Shown here piece by piece: positions 11,955 through 22,566 of a stretch of DNA of 64,000 bases. Below the pieces are notes generated by a model. It had not been told where the DNA came from. It saw only the letters and a list, made by a program, of their open reading frames with translations, and ran no database searches. The position numbers and the translations under genes are program-made. This DNA is from Helianthus annuus. Lineage: Eukaryota > Streptophyta > Magnoliopsida > Asterales > Asteraceae. Numbering within the stretch: the stretch's first letter is position 1; each line of letters starts with the position of its first letter. The stretch is from assembly GCF_002127325.2 (NCBI RefSeq), contig NC_035433.2:146440938-146504937 (forward strand), in the 5' to 3' direction.

Positions 11955-13332
11955 TGTCACGGCCCCGACCTGGTTTGACCCGTTTCAGGAGCCGCGGGAC
12001 AGAAATCCCGTGATATCGATTTAATTGATTTTAGCAGCGGAAGTTTATCATCAGGATCTTTTTAAAGCTAAAAACTTTTCCTGATTATTTTATTTCACAA
12101 CTCGGGATATAAACCCGGTAATTTACAATAACATGATTTCACTGAGAAATCTTTATTTTTACAAAACATATTTATTTATTTTATAATGAGCCACTTTCTT
12201 AAGCTTGAAATGCTCCCCAGCATTTTTCCTGAATTACAATAGATCACCTGAAACATGTTTGAAAAAGGTTTTGTCAGCGGGAAATACTGAGTGAATCATC
12301 CTATTTAAAATGACTCGTTTATTATAATTTACAGTATTAAGAGAGATTACAATGTTTCTGATATCTACCAACTACCCACAGTATTTGTCACTCCACCGGA
12401 TCTGTGACTATGGTCATACCACTATTGGCTGCCCCAATAGTGACGAATATCACAAATTTTAGGTTCGCCCACCTAAAGTGATAAAACAGAAGTAATGTAT
12501 ACAAAACCCCACATACTGGCTGTAACTTGGTGATTACATAAACTTAATCACTGTAATTATAACTTTTGAAAACATGCTTTTGAAAATAATTTGATAAAAA
12601 GAGAATGACTCACATTGCAGATTTAACACGGACAGAATATGGATTAGCCTTGTTAACCTAATTTAAATAACAATGCACACAAAACCGGGTTAGTGATCAA
12701 TACAGCATTTACGATAACTCACGAGATCAAATTCTCACAACGAACGACAAAGTGCGATACTTAAACATCCATCGAATTAACGACGAACGACAAAGTATAA
12801 CCCTAATGTGGGCGGCACTTAAAACATCCATTGGATATATTGATAGGTCGGAAAATGAATCGTAATAGCGATCGAGTTATTACCCTGTTTTGTGGCAGCA
12901 CTTCGTGACCCGTGTGTGTTTAATTGTACTACTACTGCTCTAATCCGACGTTCACAGCGAACTTGTGCGTCGTTTCAACTTCTTCAGGCAAATCCCAAGG
13001 TCCTCTATTTATACCCGGAAAATAGCCTCGCTTACGGACCGTAAGCCGTAACCCTTACGGTCCGTAAGGGGTGTGGTCTAATTATAGGGTAGCCTAGTCG
13101 GTGGTATAGGTTTGATGAGTCAACTACCTCAAAAATTCTCAGTTTAGACAACGAAAATTATTGATAATTATCACTAGGGTTTATTCCCCCCCTGAGTTTT
13201 AGGGGCCCTGATCCTGATTCCGATTGTTCTGAAAATTTTAGGATTTATGCAGAATCACTTGGGTGTCTCAATTAGGGTCTCCTTAATAGATAATTATCAT
13301 TCTAATTATTATTTTTAGTGAGAGTTGTTACA
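11955..13332 (-). repeat. 3' LTR of the minus-strand chromovirus
   Basis: This 1378-bp LTR reads TGTAACAAC...CGTGACA on the minus strand. It has a TATA-like TATAAATA (minus; 13006-13013) and, just upstream of that, two mutually inverted 15-mers. It differs from the other LTR by about 15 scattered substitutions and one A in a homopolymer (near 12822). Confidence 0.9.
13031..13068 (-). promoter_or_regulatory. Inverted-repeat pair upstream of LTR TATA box
   Basis: CTTACGGACCGTAAG (13031-13045) and CTTACGGTCCGTAAG (13054-13068) are reverse complements of each other, and each is itself almost palindromic. On the transcribed minus strand they lie about 20 bases upstream of TATAAATA (13006-13013). 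The other LTR repeats the arrangement at 20655-20692 with one substitution. A binding site for a dimeric factor, or a cruciform, is possible but untested. Confidence 0.55.
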
Positions 13333-13345
13333 TCATCCCCACCTT
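13333..13345 (-). other. Polypurine tract of the chromovirus
   Basis: On the minus strand AAGGTGGGGATGA directly precedes the 3' LTR TGTAACAAC. Its position and purine content fit the plus-strand primer of an LTR retrotransposon. Confidence 0.8.
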
Positions 13346-13369
13346 AAGAAAAAATTTCGTCCTCGAGAT

Positions 13370-14734
13370 TTACTGGAATAAATGAGGGTATTTCCGCTTC
13401 ATTTCTGATTCTAACTCCCAAGTGTATTCTGGCCCTCTCTTTGAATCCCATTTGACTTTGACTAGCACTAGTCGTTTGTGTTTGAGAAACTTGATTTTCT
13501 TGTCTTCTATTTGTAGTGGTTTCTCTATAAATTTCAGCTTTTCATTTACCTCTATATCTTGAAGAGGTACTACCAGGGATTTGTCTGATAAACATTTCTT
13601 GAGATTGGATACATGAAATACATCATGTACTCCAGCTAACTCTTCTGGTAGTTGTAACCGATAAGCAACTGGTCCTATACGTTGGATTACTGGAATTGGT
13701 CCTACGTTTCTTGGACTTAGTTTTCCTTTCTTACCGAATCGTACTACTCCTTTCCAAGGAGAGACTTTCAAAAGTACATTGTCTCCTTTCTGGAATTCGA
13801 GTGGCTTGCGGCAATTGTCTGCATAGCTTTTCTGGCGATCTCGAGCCGTCTTCAGTCTTTCCTTGATTCGAGTTATCTTGTCTGTGGTTTCTTGTACAAT
13901 CTCTGGACCTGATAATTGACTTTCTCCTGTTTCCACCCAACAAACTGGAGTTCTGCACTTGCGTCCATACAGTGCTTCGAATGGAGCAGCTTCGATGCTT
14001 GAGTGATAACTATTATTATAGGAGAATTCAATTAAGGGTAAATGGTTATCCCAATTACCACCAAAATCAATTACACATGCTCGGAGCATGTCTTCTAGAG
14101 TTTGGATCGTCCTTTCACTTTGCCCGTCTGTTTGTGGATGATATGCCGTACTGAGGTTTAGTCGAGTTCCCATTGCTTCTTGGAAGCTTTTCCAAAAATG
14201 GGAAGTGAACCGACTATCTCTATCTGATACAATGGAGAGTGGAACTCCATGTAGAGATACGACCTTATCTACATACAACTTTGCCAATCTTTCCATGCTA
14301 AAGGTTTCTTTCATAGGTAGAAAGTGAGCAGATTTGGTTAATCGATCCACAATTACCCAAATCGCATCATTACCTTTTCTGGTTTTGGGTAACTTAGTAA
14401 CAAAATCCATTGTGATAAGTTCCCACTTCCATACTGGCATCTCTAATTGTTGTAGTAGACCTGAAGGTTTTTGATGTTCTGCCTTAATTTGTGAACAAGT
14501 AAGACATTTAGAAACATATCTAGCTATATCCTTCTTCATTCCAATCCACCAGAAATTCTTTCTTAAATCTTGGTACATTTTATTGTTTCCTGGGTGTATA
14601 GTATACCTAGATTTATGAGCTTCTTCTAAAATCTTAGATCTTAAATTTCCCTGCTTAGGTACCCAAATTCTACTTTTGTGGAATTTCCAAATTCCATCAT
14701 TTCCTTGTTCCAATTCTTTTATGTAACCTTTCAT
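13370..14734 (-). CDS. Chromovirus integrase with chromodomain-like tail
   Basis: This continues the upstream pol frame after an in-frame stop near 14765. The start given is simply the first Met after that stop, not a biological start. The HHCC finger has His in HKSRYTIHP and Cys in CLTC. The core has Asp in TMDFVTKLP, Asp in VSDRDSRF and Glu in [10 protein letters not shown]. The tail ends [16 protein letters not shown], again a chromodomain-like module, which in this clade can direct insertion toward particular chromatin. The product would insert the element cDNA. It is a close relative of the integrase at 3-1958 but uses more AT-rich codons. Confidence 0.85.
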   Translation of the reverse strand: MKGYIKELEQGNDGIWKFHKSRIWVPKQGNLRSKILEEAHKSRYTIHPGNNKMYQDLRKNFWWIGMKKDIARYVSKCLTCSQIKAEHQKPSGLLQQLEMPVWKWELITMDFVTKLPKTRKGNDAIWVIVDRLTKSAHFLPMKETFSMERLAKLYVDKVVSLHGVPLSIVSDRDSRFTSHFWKSFQEAMGTRLNLSTAYHPQTDGQSERTIQTLEDMLRACVIDFGGNWDNHLPLIEFSYNNSYHSSIEAAPFEALYGRKCRTPVCWVETGESQLSGPEIVQETTDKITRIKERLKTARDRQKSYADNCRKPLEFQKGDNVLLKVSPWKGVVRFGKKGKLSPRNVGPIPVIQRIGPVAYRLQLPEELAGVHDVFHVSNLKKCLSDKSLVVPLQDIEVNEKLKFIEKPLQIEDKKIKFLKHKRLVLVKVKWDSKRGPEYTWELESEMKRKYPHLFQ

Positions 14735-14764
14735 TCCTTCACCATCATCTTTGATTGCTGTTTC

Positions 14765-16675
14765 CTAAATTTCCTTCAATTGTTCCATTAAATCTACTTG
14801 TAGATTTATTCTAAGAGCACGGACTCGTTTTTGCTTCTCATGATACTTACGACTTAAGGCATCTGCGACTGTGTTTGCCTTTCCTTCGTGATATTGAATA
14901 TCACAGTCGTAATCACTCAGGATTTCCATCCATCTTCTTTGCCTCATATTTAACTCTTTTTGCCCAAATATATACCTTAAACTTTTATGATCTGTATAAA
15001 CAGTAAACTTACTTCCATACAGATAATGTCTCCATATCTTAAGGGCAAAAATTATAGCTCCTAATTCTAAATCATGAGTCGTATAATTTTCTTCGTGCTT
15101 TTTCAATTGTCTTGAAGCATATGCAATCACCTTTTTGCGTTGCATAAGCACACATCCATATCCTAGTTTTGAAGCATCACAATATATTTCAAAATCTTCA
15201 GTTCCTTCTGGTAAGGCTAAGATTGGAGCATTTGTTAATTTCTGCTTCAAGATTCTAAAGGCTTCTTCTTGTTTAGGTCCCCATTCAAACTTAATGGCTT
15301 TACAGGTTAGCTTAGTTAATGGTACAGCTATCTTGGAAAAATCCTTAATAAACCGTCTATAATACCCAGCTAAACCTATAAAACTTCTAATTTCCATTGC
15401 GGTTTGCGGAACCTTCCAATTGGTAATTGCTTCTATCTTAGCAGGATCTACGTGAATACCTTCATGATTCACCACGTGTCCTAAGAATTGCACTTCTTGT
15501 AGCCAAAATTCACACTTCGAGAATTTGGCGTACAACTTTTCTTTTCTTAACAAAGTTAAGAGTGCATGCAACTGCTGACAATGTTCGTCCTGACTTTTTG
15601 AATAAATAAGTATATCGTCTATGAAAACAATTACAAATTTATCCAAATATGGTTTACAGATCCTCTTCATCATGTCCATGAATGCTGCAGGTGCATTAGT
15701 TAACCCGAAGGGCATGACTGTAAACTCATAATGTCCATACCTAGTTCTAAAAGCAGTTTTAGGTATGTCTTCTTCTTGAACCTTTAATTGATGATATCCG
15801 GAGCGCAAGTCTATCTTAGAAAAGCACCTAGCGCCTTGCAATTGATCGAAAAGATCATCAATCCTAGGTAATGGGTATCGATTCTTAATTGTAACCTTAT
15901 TTAGCTCTCTATAATCTATACACATTCTCATTGATCCATCTTTCTTTTTCACAAACAACACTGGAGCTCCCCAAGGGGATGAGCTAGGTTGTATGAATCC
16001 TTTACTTAATAAATCATCTAATTGCTTCTTTAGTTCTAACATTTCGGTAGGAGCTAACCGATAAGGTGCCTTGGCTATCGGTGTAGTTCCTGGAATTAGA
16101 TGAATCCTAAATTCTACTTCCCTATCTGGTGGTAATCCAGGTAAATCTTCTGGGAATATATCTGGGTATTCTGAGACTACAGGAATTTCCTTAAGTTCTT
16201 TACCCTTAGTACTAATGATTACTGAAATCATATATACTATTCCTTGTTTTCGTTCATAATTAGCAACTTTCATTGCTGATATGAACTTCATGGGTTTACG
16301 CGATTTATCTCCTGTAATCATGATTACTTCTCCAGTAGGTGATTGAATTTCTATAGAGTTTTTATCACAGATGATTTGAGCATGGTTGGCTATTAACCAA
16401 TCCATTCCTAACACAACATCAAATTCAGCTAATTTCATAGGTAATAGGTTTGCAGCAAATTTATGACCTGAAAGTTCTATTTCTACTTTTTGCAAAACCT
16501 GATTGATTTTTACTGAATTCCCATCTGCGGTTTCGACTGTAAAAATCTGCCTAATGTATGTTAATGGTAACTTAAGAGCTTGACAGAATAAAGTATTTAT
16601 AAAACTTTGATTTGCACCCGAGTCAAATAATACTTTTGCGTATACGTTGTGAACTAAGAATGTACCAGCTATCAC
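14765..16675 (-). CDS. Chromovirus protease, reverse transcriptase and RNase H
   Basis: Protease comes first, with the DSG active site in [10 protein letters not shown] near residue 18. RT follows, with [23 protein letters not shown] and the catalytic FIDD box near residue 350. RNase H has YCDAS, LELGA, YTDH and VADALSRK. The frame is truly continuous with sequence upstream of the listed Met, because the zinc-knuckle coding stretch at 16676-16830 is in the same frame. A TAG stop in this frame separates RNase H from integrase; in a working element a sense codon would be expected there. The polyprotein makes element cDNA from genomic RNA in cytoplasmic particles. Confidence 0.88.
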   Translation of the reverse strand: MIAGTFLVHNVYAKVLFDSGANQSFINTLFCQALKLPLTYIRQIFTVETADGNSVKINQVLQKVEIELSGHKFAANLLPMKLAEFDVVLGMDWLIANHAQIICDKNSIEIQSPTGEVIMITGDKSRKPMKFISAMKVANYERKQGIVYMISVIISTKGKELKEIPVVSEYPDIFPEDLPGLPPDREVEFRIHLIPGTTPIAKAPYRLAPTEMLELKKQLDDLLSKGFIQPSSSPWGAPVLFVKKKDGSMRMCIDYRELNKVTIKNRYPLPRIDDLFDQLQGARCFSKIDLRSGYHQLKVQEEDIPKTAFRTRYGHYEFTVMPFGLTNAPAAFMDMMKRICKPYLDKFVIVFIDDILIYSKSQDEHCQQLHALLTLLRKEKLYAKFSKCEFWLQEVQFLGHVVNHEGIHVDPAKIEAITNWKVPQTAMEIRSFIGLAGYYRRFIKDFSKIAVPLTKLTCKAIKFEWGPKQEEAFRILKQKLTNAPILALPEGTEDFEIYCDASKLGYGCVLMQRKKVIAYASRQLKKHEENYTTHDLELGAIIFALKIWRHYLYGSKFTVYTDHKSLRYIFGQKELNMRQRRWMEILSDYDCDIQYHEGKANTVADALSRKYHEKQKRVRALRINLQVDLMEQLKEI

Positions 16676-16830
16676 ATCTGGAATGAGCTCGGCTTCTTGA
16701 GTGGTTAGCTGGAATGCCCTGACATTCTTCTTAGTAACTCCTTCGGTTGCCTTGGGTTTGTTGTCTGCTGGTTTGACTAATTTAGGACATTCTGTTTTGA
16801 AATGTCCGGCTTCTCCACAATTGTAACAAA

Positions 16831-17874
16831 TTATGGATTTCTTTCTGCAGTTTCTTCACGATGTCCTATAGTTTTGCAAAAATTGCAAGTTATATTACAT
16901 CTTCCGAAATGTTTCTTTTTGCAAGTTTTGCAGAATGGCAGAGTTGAAGATTGCCCTGCTCCTCTTTTCTTGAAATTACTACTATTACCCACCCGAAATC
17001 CTTGGGTAATTTTCTGAGCTAGTTCCTTTTTCCTGTCTTCATCTGTTGTGCGTACCAGTTCATCAGTTAGGGTGTTAGCTAATTCTACTGCATCGTCAAT
17101 AGTGCGAGGTCTCGCAGCTTTAACGATATTGCGAATTTCGCTAATTAATCCCCAAATATAGAGAGAAATGAGTACCGGTTCGGGCGAAGCCAGTGTTGGT
17201 ACCACTCTAGCATATTCAAAGAATATCGAAGTATAACCGCGACAATCTACACCTATCATCCGATGATTTAGGAACTTATTTGCCATTTGTTCCTTTTCAT
17301 ACTCAGGACAGAATTTTCTTTCTACAAGATTCTTAAATTCTTCCCAAGTCATAGCATAAGCCCTATTTCTTCCTTTAGCTTGTAACACAGTGTTCCACCA
17401 TTCGAGTGCTCCTTCCTTAAAAAGATTTGATGCGTACATGACCTGATCATCTTTGGCACACTTACTTATTGCAATTACTGCTTCGGTTTTCTCTAACCAA
17501 CGCAGTGATGCAGTTGCCCCTTCATTGCCTGCAAATTCAGTGGGTTTACAAGCAAGGAATTCTTTGAAAGTGCAACCAGGTGTTGCTGCTTTCAGTTTCT
17601 TAAGGAGCGGTGTGTGTTGGGATTCATTATCATGATTAACATGATTATTGCCCACATTTACACTATTACTGAAGTTATCTTCAGAAATACGTTTACTAGG
17701 AACGATATGTTGCGGTTCGATTGGATTTTTCACAGCAGCAACGATTGTTGGAATAGCATTGGCTATTCCTTGAGCAACAATATTTTCAATATCTTGCCTA
17801 GTCATATATTGATCCCCTGGATGTTGCTCTGACTGATTAACCTCATTTACCGGTTCATTACCAATGTTTGCCAT
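16831..17874 (-). pseudogene. Chromovirus gag, frameshifted near its 3' end
   Basis: I start the gene at the Met of MANIGNEPVNEV (17874), because the longer frame upstream only reads through a TA microsatellite. The central part has the capsid-like retrotransposon gag pattern (GALEWWNTV, then MTWEEFKNLVERKFCP). A Cys-rich stretch follows, and the frame then shifts near 16845: the true zinc knuckle [14 protein letters not shown] lies in another frame at about 16790-16830, leading into protease. A single-base indel is the simplest explanation. Gag would package the element RNA. As it stands, the capsid and nucleocapsid parts cannot be made as one protein without frameshifting. Confidence 0.8.
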
Positions 17875-17877
17875 ATG

Positions 17878-17913
<36 letters not shown>

Positions 17914-18156
17914 TATATAATTTTTATTAGTATCTGATAAATAGCAATTATAAAGAAAACAATCAGATAATTTACAATACACGTATAGTCAAAACTATCG
18001 ATTTCTCGATTCCATTTTATATTTGTTATAGTATGCATCACTACACACTAATATCTTACAAAGTTTTATTCATAGTTATTTACATACTGATTTCACTATT
18101 ACTTTTACTACACAATCACAGTTTTACCATCCTACTATCTTTCGTCACTTGTCGTC

Positions 18157-18954
18157 CTAAAAACGAAGTTCCCTTTCATCATACTTCCAAGCAATTTGTC
18201 CCCCTATCTCCCTGATTCTATTTCCTGCATCCATCAATTCTTCACCAAAATGGCGAAGTTCAGCCATATTTTCGTTACTCATTGGTGGATTAGGTAGGGG
18301 TTCTGGATCGAATTGTGGAAGAAAGGAATAAGGATTGTTGACAATATTTTGAAATTGCCAATCATTCGTCCACCATTCATCCATTCCTATAGGTTGGGAG
18401 TGGATTATTGGTTCTGGGATTGCTGATTCAAAATTCATAGGGAGTTGATTTTCAATAGGATAGGTAAAGATATTAGTATTGACAGGCTGAATAGTCTCAC
18501 AGCTTGCCAATAGAAAATCTATTTCCTCCTGAAAAGTTATTCCCTGGTTTTGGTTGGAGCTCTCTCCAATTTCCATCTGAGTTGGTCTAGATCCTTGTCC
18601 GACTTCCATTTCTATTTCCTTAGAATATTCCTCAAACTGCATCCCCATTTGCCTAGAATCTTCCTTGACTTCAGTTTCCATCTCCTGTTGTTTACAACTT
18701 TCCTTGGATACAGTTTCTTTTCCTTTTTCTAAAGGATTGTTTATTTTAGGAAGTTTCGTAGCTGGCTTTTTCCTACGTATACGACTCCCCCATACGTAAT
18801 TCTTTCTTTTCTTTCGTTTTGGCTTTGTCAAAGGTGGAGGATTGAATTCTACAGGTTGTTCCACATCAGGAAAGTATCCAGTAATTTCTTTGGAAACTTC
18901 TATATTCACCGGGTAAAGGTTGAGGTTCTGAAAGGCTTCAGATATCTCACTCAT
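18157..18954 (-). CDS. Extra ORF-B upstream of gag, unknown function (265 codons)
   Basis: This frame sits between the PBS and gag of the chromovirus, in the same orientation. I prefer the Met of MSEISEAFQNLNLY at 18954 over an in-frame Met 7 codons upstream. A basic patch near residues 48-70 (KPKRKKRKNY then RIRRKKP) looks like a nuclear localisation signal. It is followed by a long Glu/Gln/Met-rich acidic region, then a Pro/Trp/Phe-rich C-terminal part with MDEWWTNDWQF and ending RFGEEL-type helical sequence. I recognise no enzyme or structural domain. The long open frame in AT-rich DNA suggests it was maintained until recently. A nuclear accessory protein of the element is possible but only inference. 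Confidence 0.6.
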   Translation of the reverse strand: MSEISEAFQNLNLYPVNIEVSKEITGYFPDVEQPVEFNPPPLTKPKRKKRKNYVWGSRIRRKKPATKLPKINNPLEKGKETVSKESCKQQEMETEVKEDSRQMGMQFEEYSKEIEMEVGQGSRPTQMEIGESSNQNQGITFQEEIDFLLASCETIQPVNTNIFTYPIENQLPMNFESAIPEPIIHSQPIGMDEWWTNDWQFQNIVNNPYSFLPQFDPEPLPNPPMSNENMAELRHFGEELMDAGNRIREIGGQIAWKYDERELRF

Positions 18955-19133
18955 GCTGATGTAGCATATATGCAATGCATCAAATACTAAGTTAAAATCT
19001 TATTCATAAATAATCTTTAAAATTTATTGCATACTGCATATTAATTTATTACAAAATAACTGGAAAACATACTAAGGTTTATTTATTTATTGCATAAGGT
19101 TTCTGATAAGGTACTAAAATTTGAGTTAAAATA

Positions 19134-19457
19134 TTAAAGATTTGCATTTTCTGCTACTGTGGCTAGCATATACAAATTTGCCCATTTCTCATCTAGCTTG
19201 TCTTCCCAAGGTGATTTATTGATTAATTCCTGGGTTTCCTTTTTAATCTTCTTTTCTCGGATTTGCTCTTTACTTTTCTTAATAATCATACTCCTTTTTC
19301 TAGGAGAAAGTGGTTTCTCATATTGTGCTTTTCGCACAAATATTCCTTCTTCAGGAATTGCAGGGAGTTTTGAAGATTTGGTTTGGGATGAACTTCCTTT
19401 TTCGTTGACTGACCTATCTAATTTAAGATAGATATTTGACAGCTTTTGCCTACCCAT
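19134..19457 (-). CDS. Extra ORF-A near the 5' LTR, unknown function (107 codons)
   Basis: This is the first open frame after the primer-binding site of the chromovirus. The predicted protein starts MGRQKLSNIYLKLD, is strongly basic in the middle (RKRSMIIKKSKEQIREKK) and ends with a Trp/Asp-containing segment (SPWEDKLDEKWANLY). No known family is recognised. It may be the first exon of a protein completed by ORF-B: a GT...AG splice between 18975 and 19134 is conceivable, but no clear pair decides it. Its independence from gag and shared orientation with ORF-B are what can be seen. Confidence 0.5.
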   Translation of the reverse strand: MGRQKLSNIYLKLDRSVNEKGSSSQTKSSKLPAIPEEGIFVRKAQYEKPLSPRKRSMIIKKSKEQIREKKIKKETQELINKSPWEDKLDEKWANLYMLATVAENANL

Positions 19458-19558
19458 ACTGTAACTAACAAATAGTCAGTTTAATAAAACACATAATCAC
19501 ATAATAGTAATCAGGAAAAATTAAGTATTTCTAAATACTTAATTAGCTTAACTCAGTG

Positions 19559-19570
19559 GCTGTGATACCA
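19559..19570 (-). other. Primer-binding site of the chromovirus
   Basis: Minus-strand TGGTATCACAGC lies 9 bases inside the 5' LTR and differs by one base from the usual initiator-Met tRNA complement TGGTATCAGAGC. Confidence 0.8.
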
Positions 19571-19579
19571 CCTTATTTC

Positions 19580-20956
19580 TGTCACGGCCCCGACCCGGTT
19601 TGACCCGTTTCAGGAGCCGCGGGACAGAAATCCCGTGATATCGATTTAATTGATTTTAGCAGCGGAAGTTTATCATCAGGATCTTTTTAAAGCTAAAAAC
19701 TTTTCCTGATTATTTTATTTCACAACTCGGGATATAAACCCGGTAATTTACAATAACATGATTTCACTGAGAAATCTTTATTTTTATAAAACATATTTAT
19801 TTATTTTATAATGAGCCACTTTCTTAAGCTTGAAATGCTCCCCAGCATTTTTTCTGAATTACAATAGATCACCTGAAACATGTTTGAAAAAGGTTTTGTC
19901 AGCGGGAAATACTGAGTGAATCATCCTATTTAAAATGACTCGTTTATTATAATTTACAGTATTAAGAGAGATTACAATGTTTCTGATATCTACCAACTAC
20001 CCACAGTATTTGTCACTCGACCGGATCTGTGACTATGGTCATACCACTATTGGCTGCCCCAATAGTGACGAATATCACAAATTTTAGGTTCGCCCACCTA
20101 AAGTGATAAAACAGAAGTAATGTATACAAAACCCCACATACTGGCTGTAACTTGGTGATTACATAAACTTAATCACTGTAATTATAACTTTTGAAAACAT
20201 GCTTTTGAAAATAATTTGATAAAAAGAGAATGACTCACATTGCAGATTTAACACGGACAGAATATGGATTAGCCTTGTTAACCTAATTTAAATAACAATG
20301 CACACAAAACCGGGTTAGTGATCAATACAGCATTTACGATAACTCACGAGATCAAATTCTCACAACGAACGACAAAGTGCGATACTTAAACATCCATCGA
20401 ATTAACGATGAACGACAAAGTATAACCCTAATGTGGGTGGCACTTAAACATCCATTGGATATATTGATCGGTCGGAAAATGAATCGTAATAGCGATCGAG
20501 TTATTACCCTGTTTTGTGGCAGCACTTCGTGACCCGTGTGTGTTTAATTGTACTACTACTGCTCTAATCCGACGTTCACAGTGAATTTGTGCGTCGTTTC
20601 AACTTTTTCAGGCAAATCCCAAGGTCCTCTATTTATACCCGGAAAATAGCCTCGCTTATGGACCGTAAGCCGTAACCCTTACGGTCCGTAAGGGGTGTGG
20701 TCTAATTATAGGGTAGCCTAGTCGGTGGTATAGGTTTGATGAGTCAACTACCTCAAAAATTCTCAGTTTAGACAACGAAAATTATTGATAATTATCGCTA
20801 GGGTTTATTCCCCCCCTGAGTTTTAGGGGCCCTGATCCTGATTCCGATTGTTCTGAAAATTTTAGGGTTTATGCAGAATCACTTGGGTGTCTCAATTCGG
20901 GTCTCCTTAATAGATAATTATCATTCTAATTATTATTTTTAGTGAGAGTTGTTATA
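19580..20956 (-). repeat. 5' LTR of the minus-strand chromovirus
   Basis: This 1377-bp LTR is nearly identical to 11955-13332. Its outer end reads TATAACAAC rather than TGTAACAAC on the minus strand, a G-to-A change at the terminus. It keeps the TATAAATA box (20630-20637) and the inverted 15-mers at 20655-20692. Confidence 0.9.
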
Positions 20957-21868
20957 GCGGCCCAGCACCGCATCCTATCATCGACTTAAGTGGAACTGAC
21001 ACTTTGACTTAAGTGTCCCAACCAGCAAGTGACACTGACAAAAGTCAGCTGCCCAACCACACGTATGCAAAGGGTGGCACACAGACTGACAACCACAGCA
21101 AGACGTGACATCACCCTAGGAAGAGTCCAACACTTTCCTGACCTGCGCTTCTGACACACCTGCAAAGGGTTGCGCGGTGTCAATCTAACCACTCAATTAC
21201 CCTCCTTCGTTCTTCGGTTATAAATACCCATCCCAGACCATGTTTGAGGTAACGCTTATCTGCTCTCTCTCACATTTACTACAAATACACACTTTTCTCT
21301 CAAGCAAATACTGATTCTCACGCCGGAGAGTGGTAACAAGGATCACCCCCACCCCATCCTCCTTGTTACGAGTTACGATGTGTTTCCTTTTGCAGGAGAC
21401 AGGTTAGCGGACGATCCAGACACCGATCCTCAGAAAGAAGGGATTAACCCTACTTGACGAGACCAGTGAATTAATCTCCCCGGTTAACCACTGTTTCATC
21501 AGTTTGGGAAAGACTTGGTGTTTCTTGTGACCCAGGTTCGACTCTCACAATCCCCATTATTTTCTGTGGCATCCAGGTGAAGGGCGAATACGGGTGGCGC
21601 CTGTTTATCTTAGATGGGAGACGAGGTTTTACCGATTATTCCATTGTTGTGCCTTCGGGCGGGTGGAGATCGGGTTTCCGCGCATCTGGGAGAGCCAAGG
21701 GGCTGGCGGCGATCGAGTAGTCACCTTCGCCACAACGCCCGGTATCACGGTGTTTGGCAACGTCGTTCTTTACCGTACAAAAAATATGCCATCATTTAAT
21801 AAACTTCTCTTAATTAATACATTATTTAATGCAAATGAGATTATTAATTCACTACATTAATTATTATC

Positions 21869-22103
21869 TTTTTTTTTGAACGACAAATTTGGATCACTGA
21901 CGGACCACTGGAGTATCATCGTGCCATCAGTGGAACCACCCGATCATATCCATCTCCACTAGGCATAATGCCTATACACCAATTCAGGAGGAAACGCAAT
22001 AAATATGGGAAAACCCCACTTGTGGTAATCGAACCCAAGACCTATTGGTCCCAAAGTCTTATCCCACCACCAAGATGCCACTAGGCTATAAAGCCATGAG
22101 CCA
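21869..22103 (-). mobile_element. tRNA-derived SINE (235 bp), minus strand
   Basis: Read on the minus strand it has an A-box-like TAGCCTAGTGG and a B-box-like GGTTCGATTAC. It ends TCGTTC plus an A-tail, which appears as the T-run at about 21869-21877 on +. TAATTATTATC flanks it exactly (21858-21868 and 22104-22114). It would be transcribed by RNA polymerase III and mobilised by a LINE. Confidence 0.85.
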
Positions 22104-22230
22104 TAATTATTATCATATTTATAATATTTCTAATTAAGATTTAAATTTTCATTTACTATTTATATATTTATTATAACTAAATATCATTTAAATAAATATT
22201 GCGTATTTATATACTTAATTATATAATTAG

Positions 22231-22362
22231 TGATAAAAACCAAAGAGTAATAGTGATAAAAACTGAATTCTCATTGTTTCATTACAATATATAGATAAAC
22301 AAAAATGTAAACCCTAAAGCGCATAGGTAATGGGTTGGGCATAAAATGTCTGGTTTATAACA
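22231..22362 (-). repeat. 3' LTR of the copia element
   Basis: 132 bp, ending next to the polypurine tract at 22363-22375. It matches 26249-26380 except for about 4 substitutions (about 3 percent by eye). Confidence 0.9.
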
Positions 22363-22566
22363 CTCCCCCTCAGACATTTAGAATTATACACAGTTTAACA
22401 ACGTACTACAGGATGATGTTAAATAGGTACTTCAGGACCTGAATAAATAAACTGATACTACTGGATCAGCTATGCTGCCTCATTAAAAACCTTACTAAGA
22501 AAACCCAGTGGGACAAAACTTAGTTAAGGGAAAAAGAGTACAACGTGTATAATTCTCCCCCTGAAT

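Larger units (their letters stand above)
11955..20956 (-). mobile_element. Complete Ty3/gypsy chromovirus (Tekay/Del-like) with extra 5' ORFs
   Basis: Both LTRs, the PBS, the PPT and a 5-bp target duplication (GCGGC at 11950-11954 and 20957-20961) are present, so the ends are certain. Order in the reading direction: 5' LTR, PBS, ORF-A, ORF-B, gag, protease-RT-RNase H, integrase, PPT, 3' LTR. By eye the two 1.38-kb LTRs differ at only about 15 positions, so the insertion is recent. Even so, gag has a frameshift and pol has a stop codon, so this copy probably cannot move alone. Confidence 0.92.
11725..21501 (+). mobile_element. Solo LTR (about 0.77 kb) split by the chromovirus
   Basis: Left part 11725-11954 begins TGAAGGGG; right part 20962-21501 ends TGTTTCATCA. 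The flanks are GTTGG (11720-11724) and GTTTG (21502-21506), a 5-bp target duplication with one mismatch. The right part has a TATA-like TTATAAATACCC at about 21219, then a C-rich leader and CACGCCGGAGAG, as in LTR ends of Tat/Athila-like gypsy elements. That lineage guess is weak. No internal region is present, as expected after LTR-LTR recombination. Confidence 0.6.
11697..21782 (+). mobile_element. tRNA-derived SINE split by later insertions
   Basis: The 15-bp string AATATGCCATCATTT occurs at 11682-11696 and 21783-21797 as the target duplication. The left piece (11697-11724) has a pol III A-box-like TGGTGGAGTGG. The right piece (21507-21782) has a B-box-like GGTTCGACTCT at 21535-21545 and ends in a short A-rich stretch before the second target copy. 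Together the pieces make roughly 300 bp, a normal SINE size. The middle is occupied by a solo LTR with a full gypsy element inside it. The long precise duplication is the main evidence; the SINE family is unknown. Confidence 0.7.

Noticed and set aside
21535..21545. tRNA gene from the B-box
   Set aside because: No cloverleaf could be formed around it; the A-box lies on the far side of a 9.8-kb insertion and the context is a SINE.
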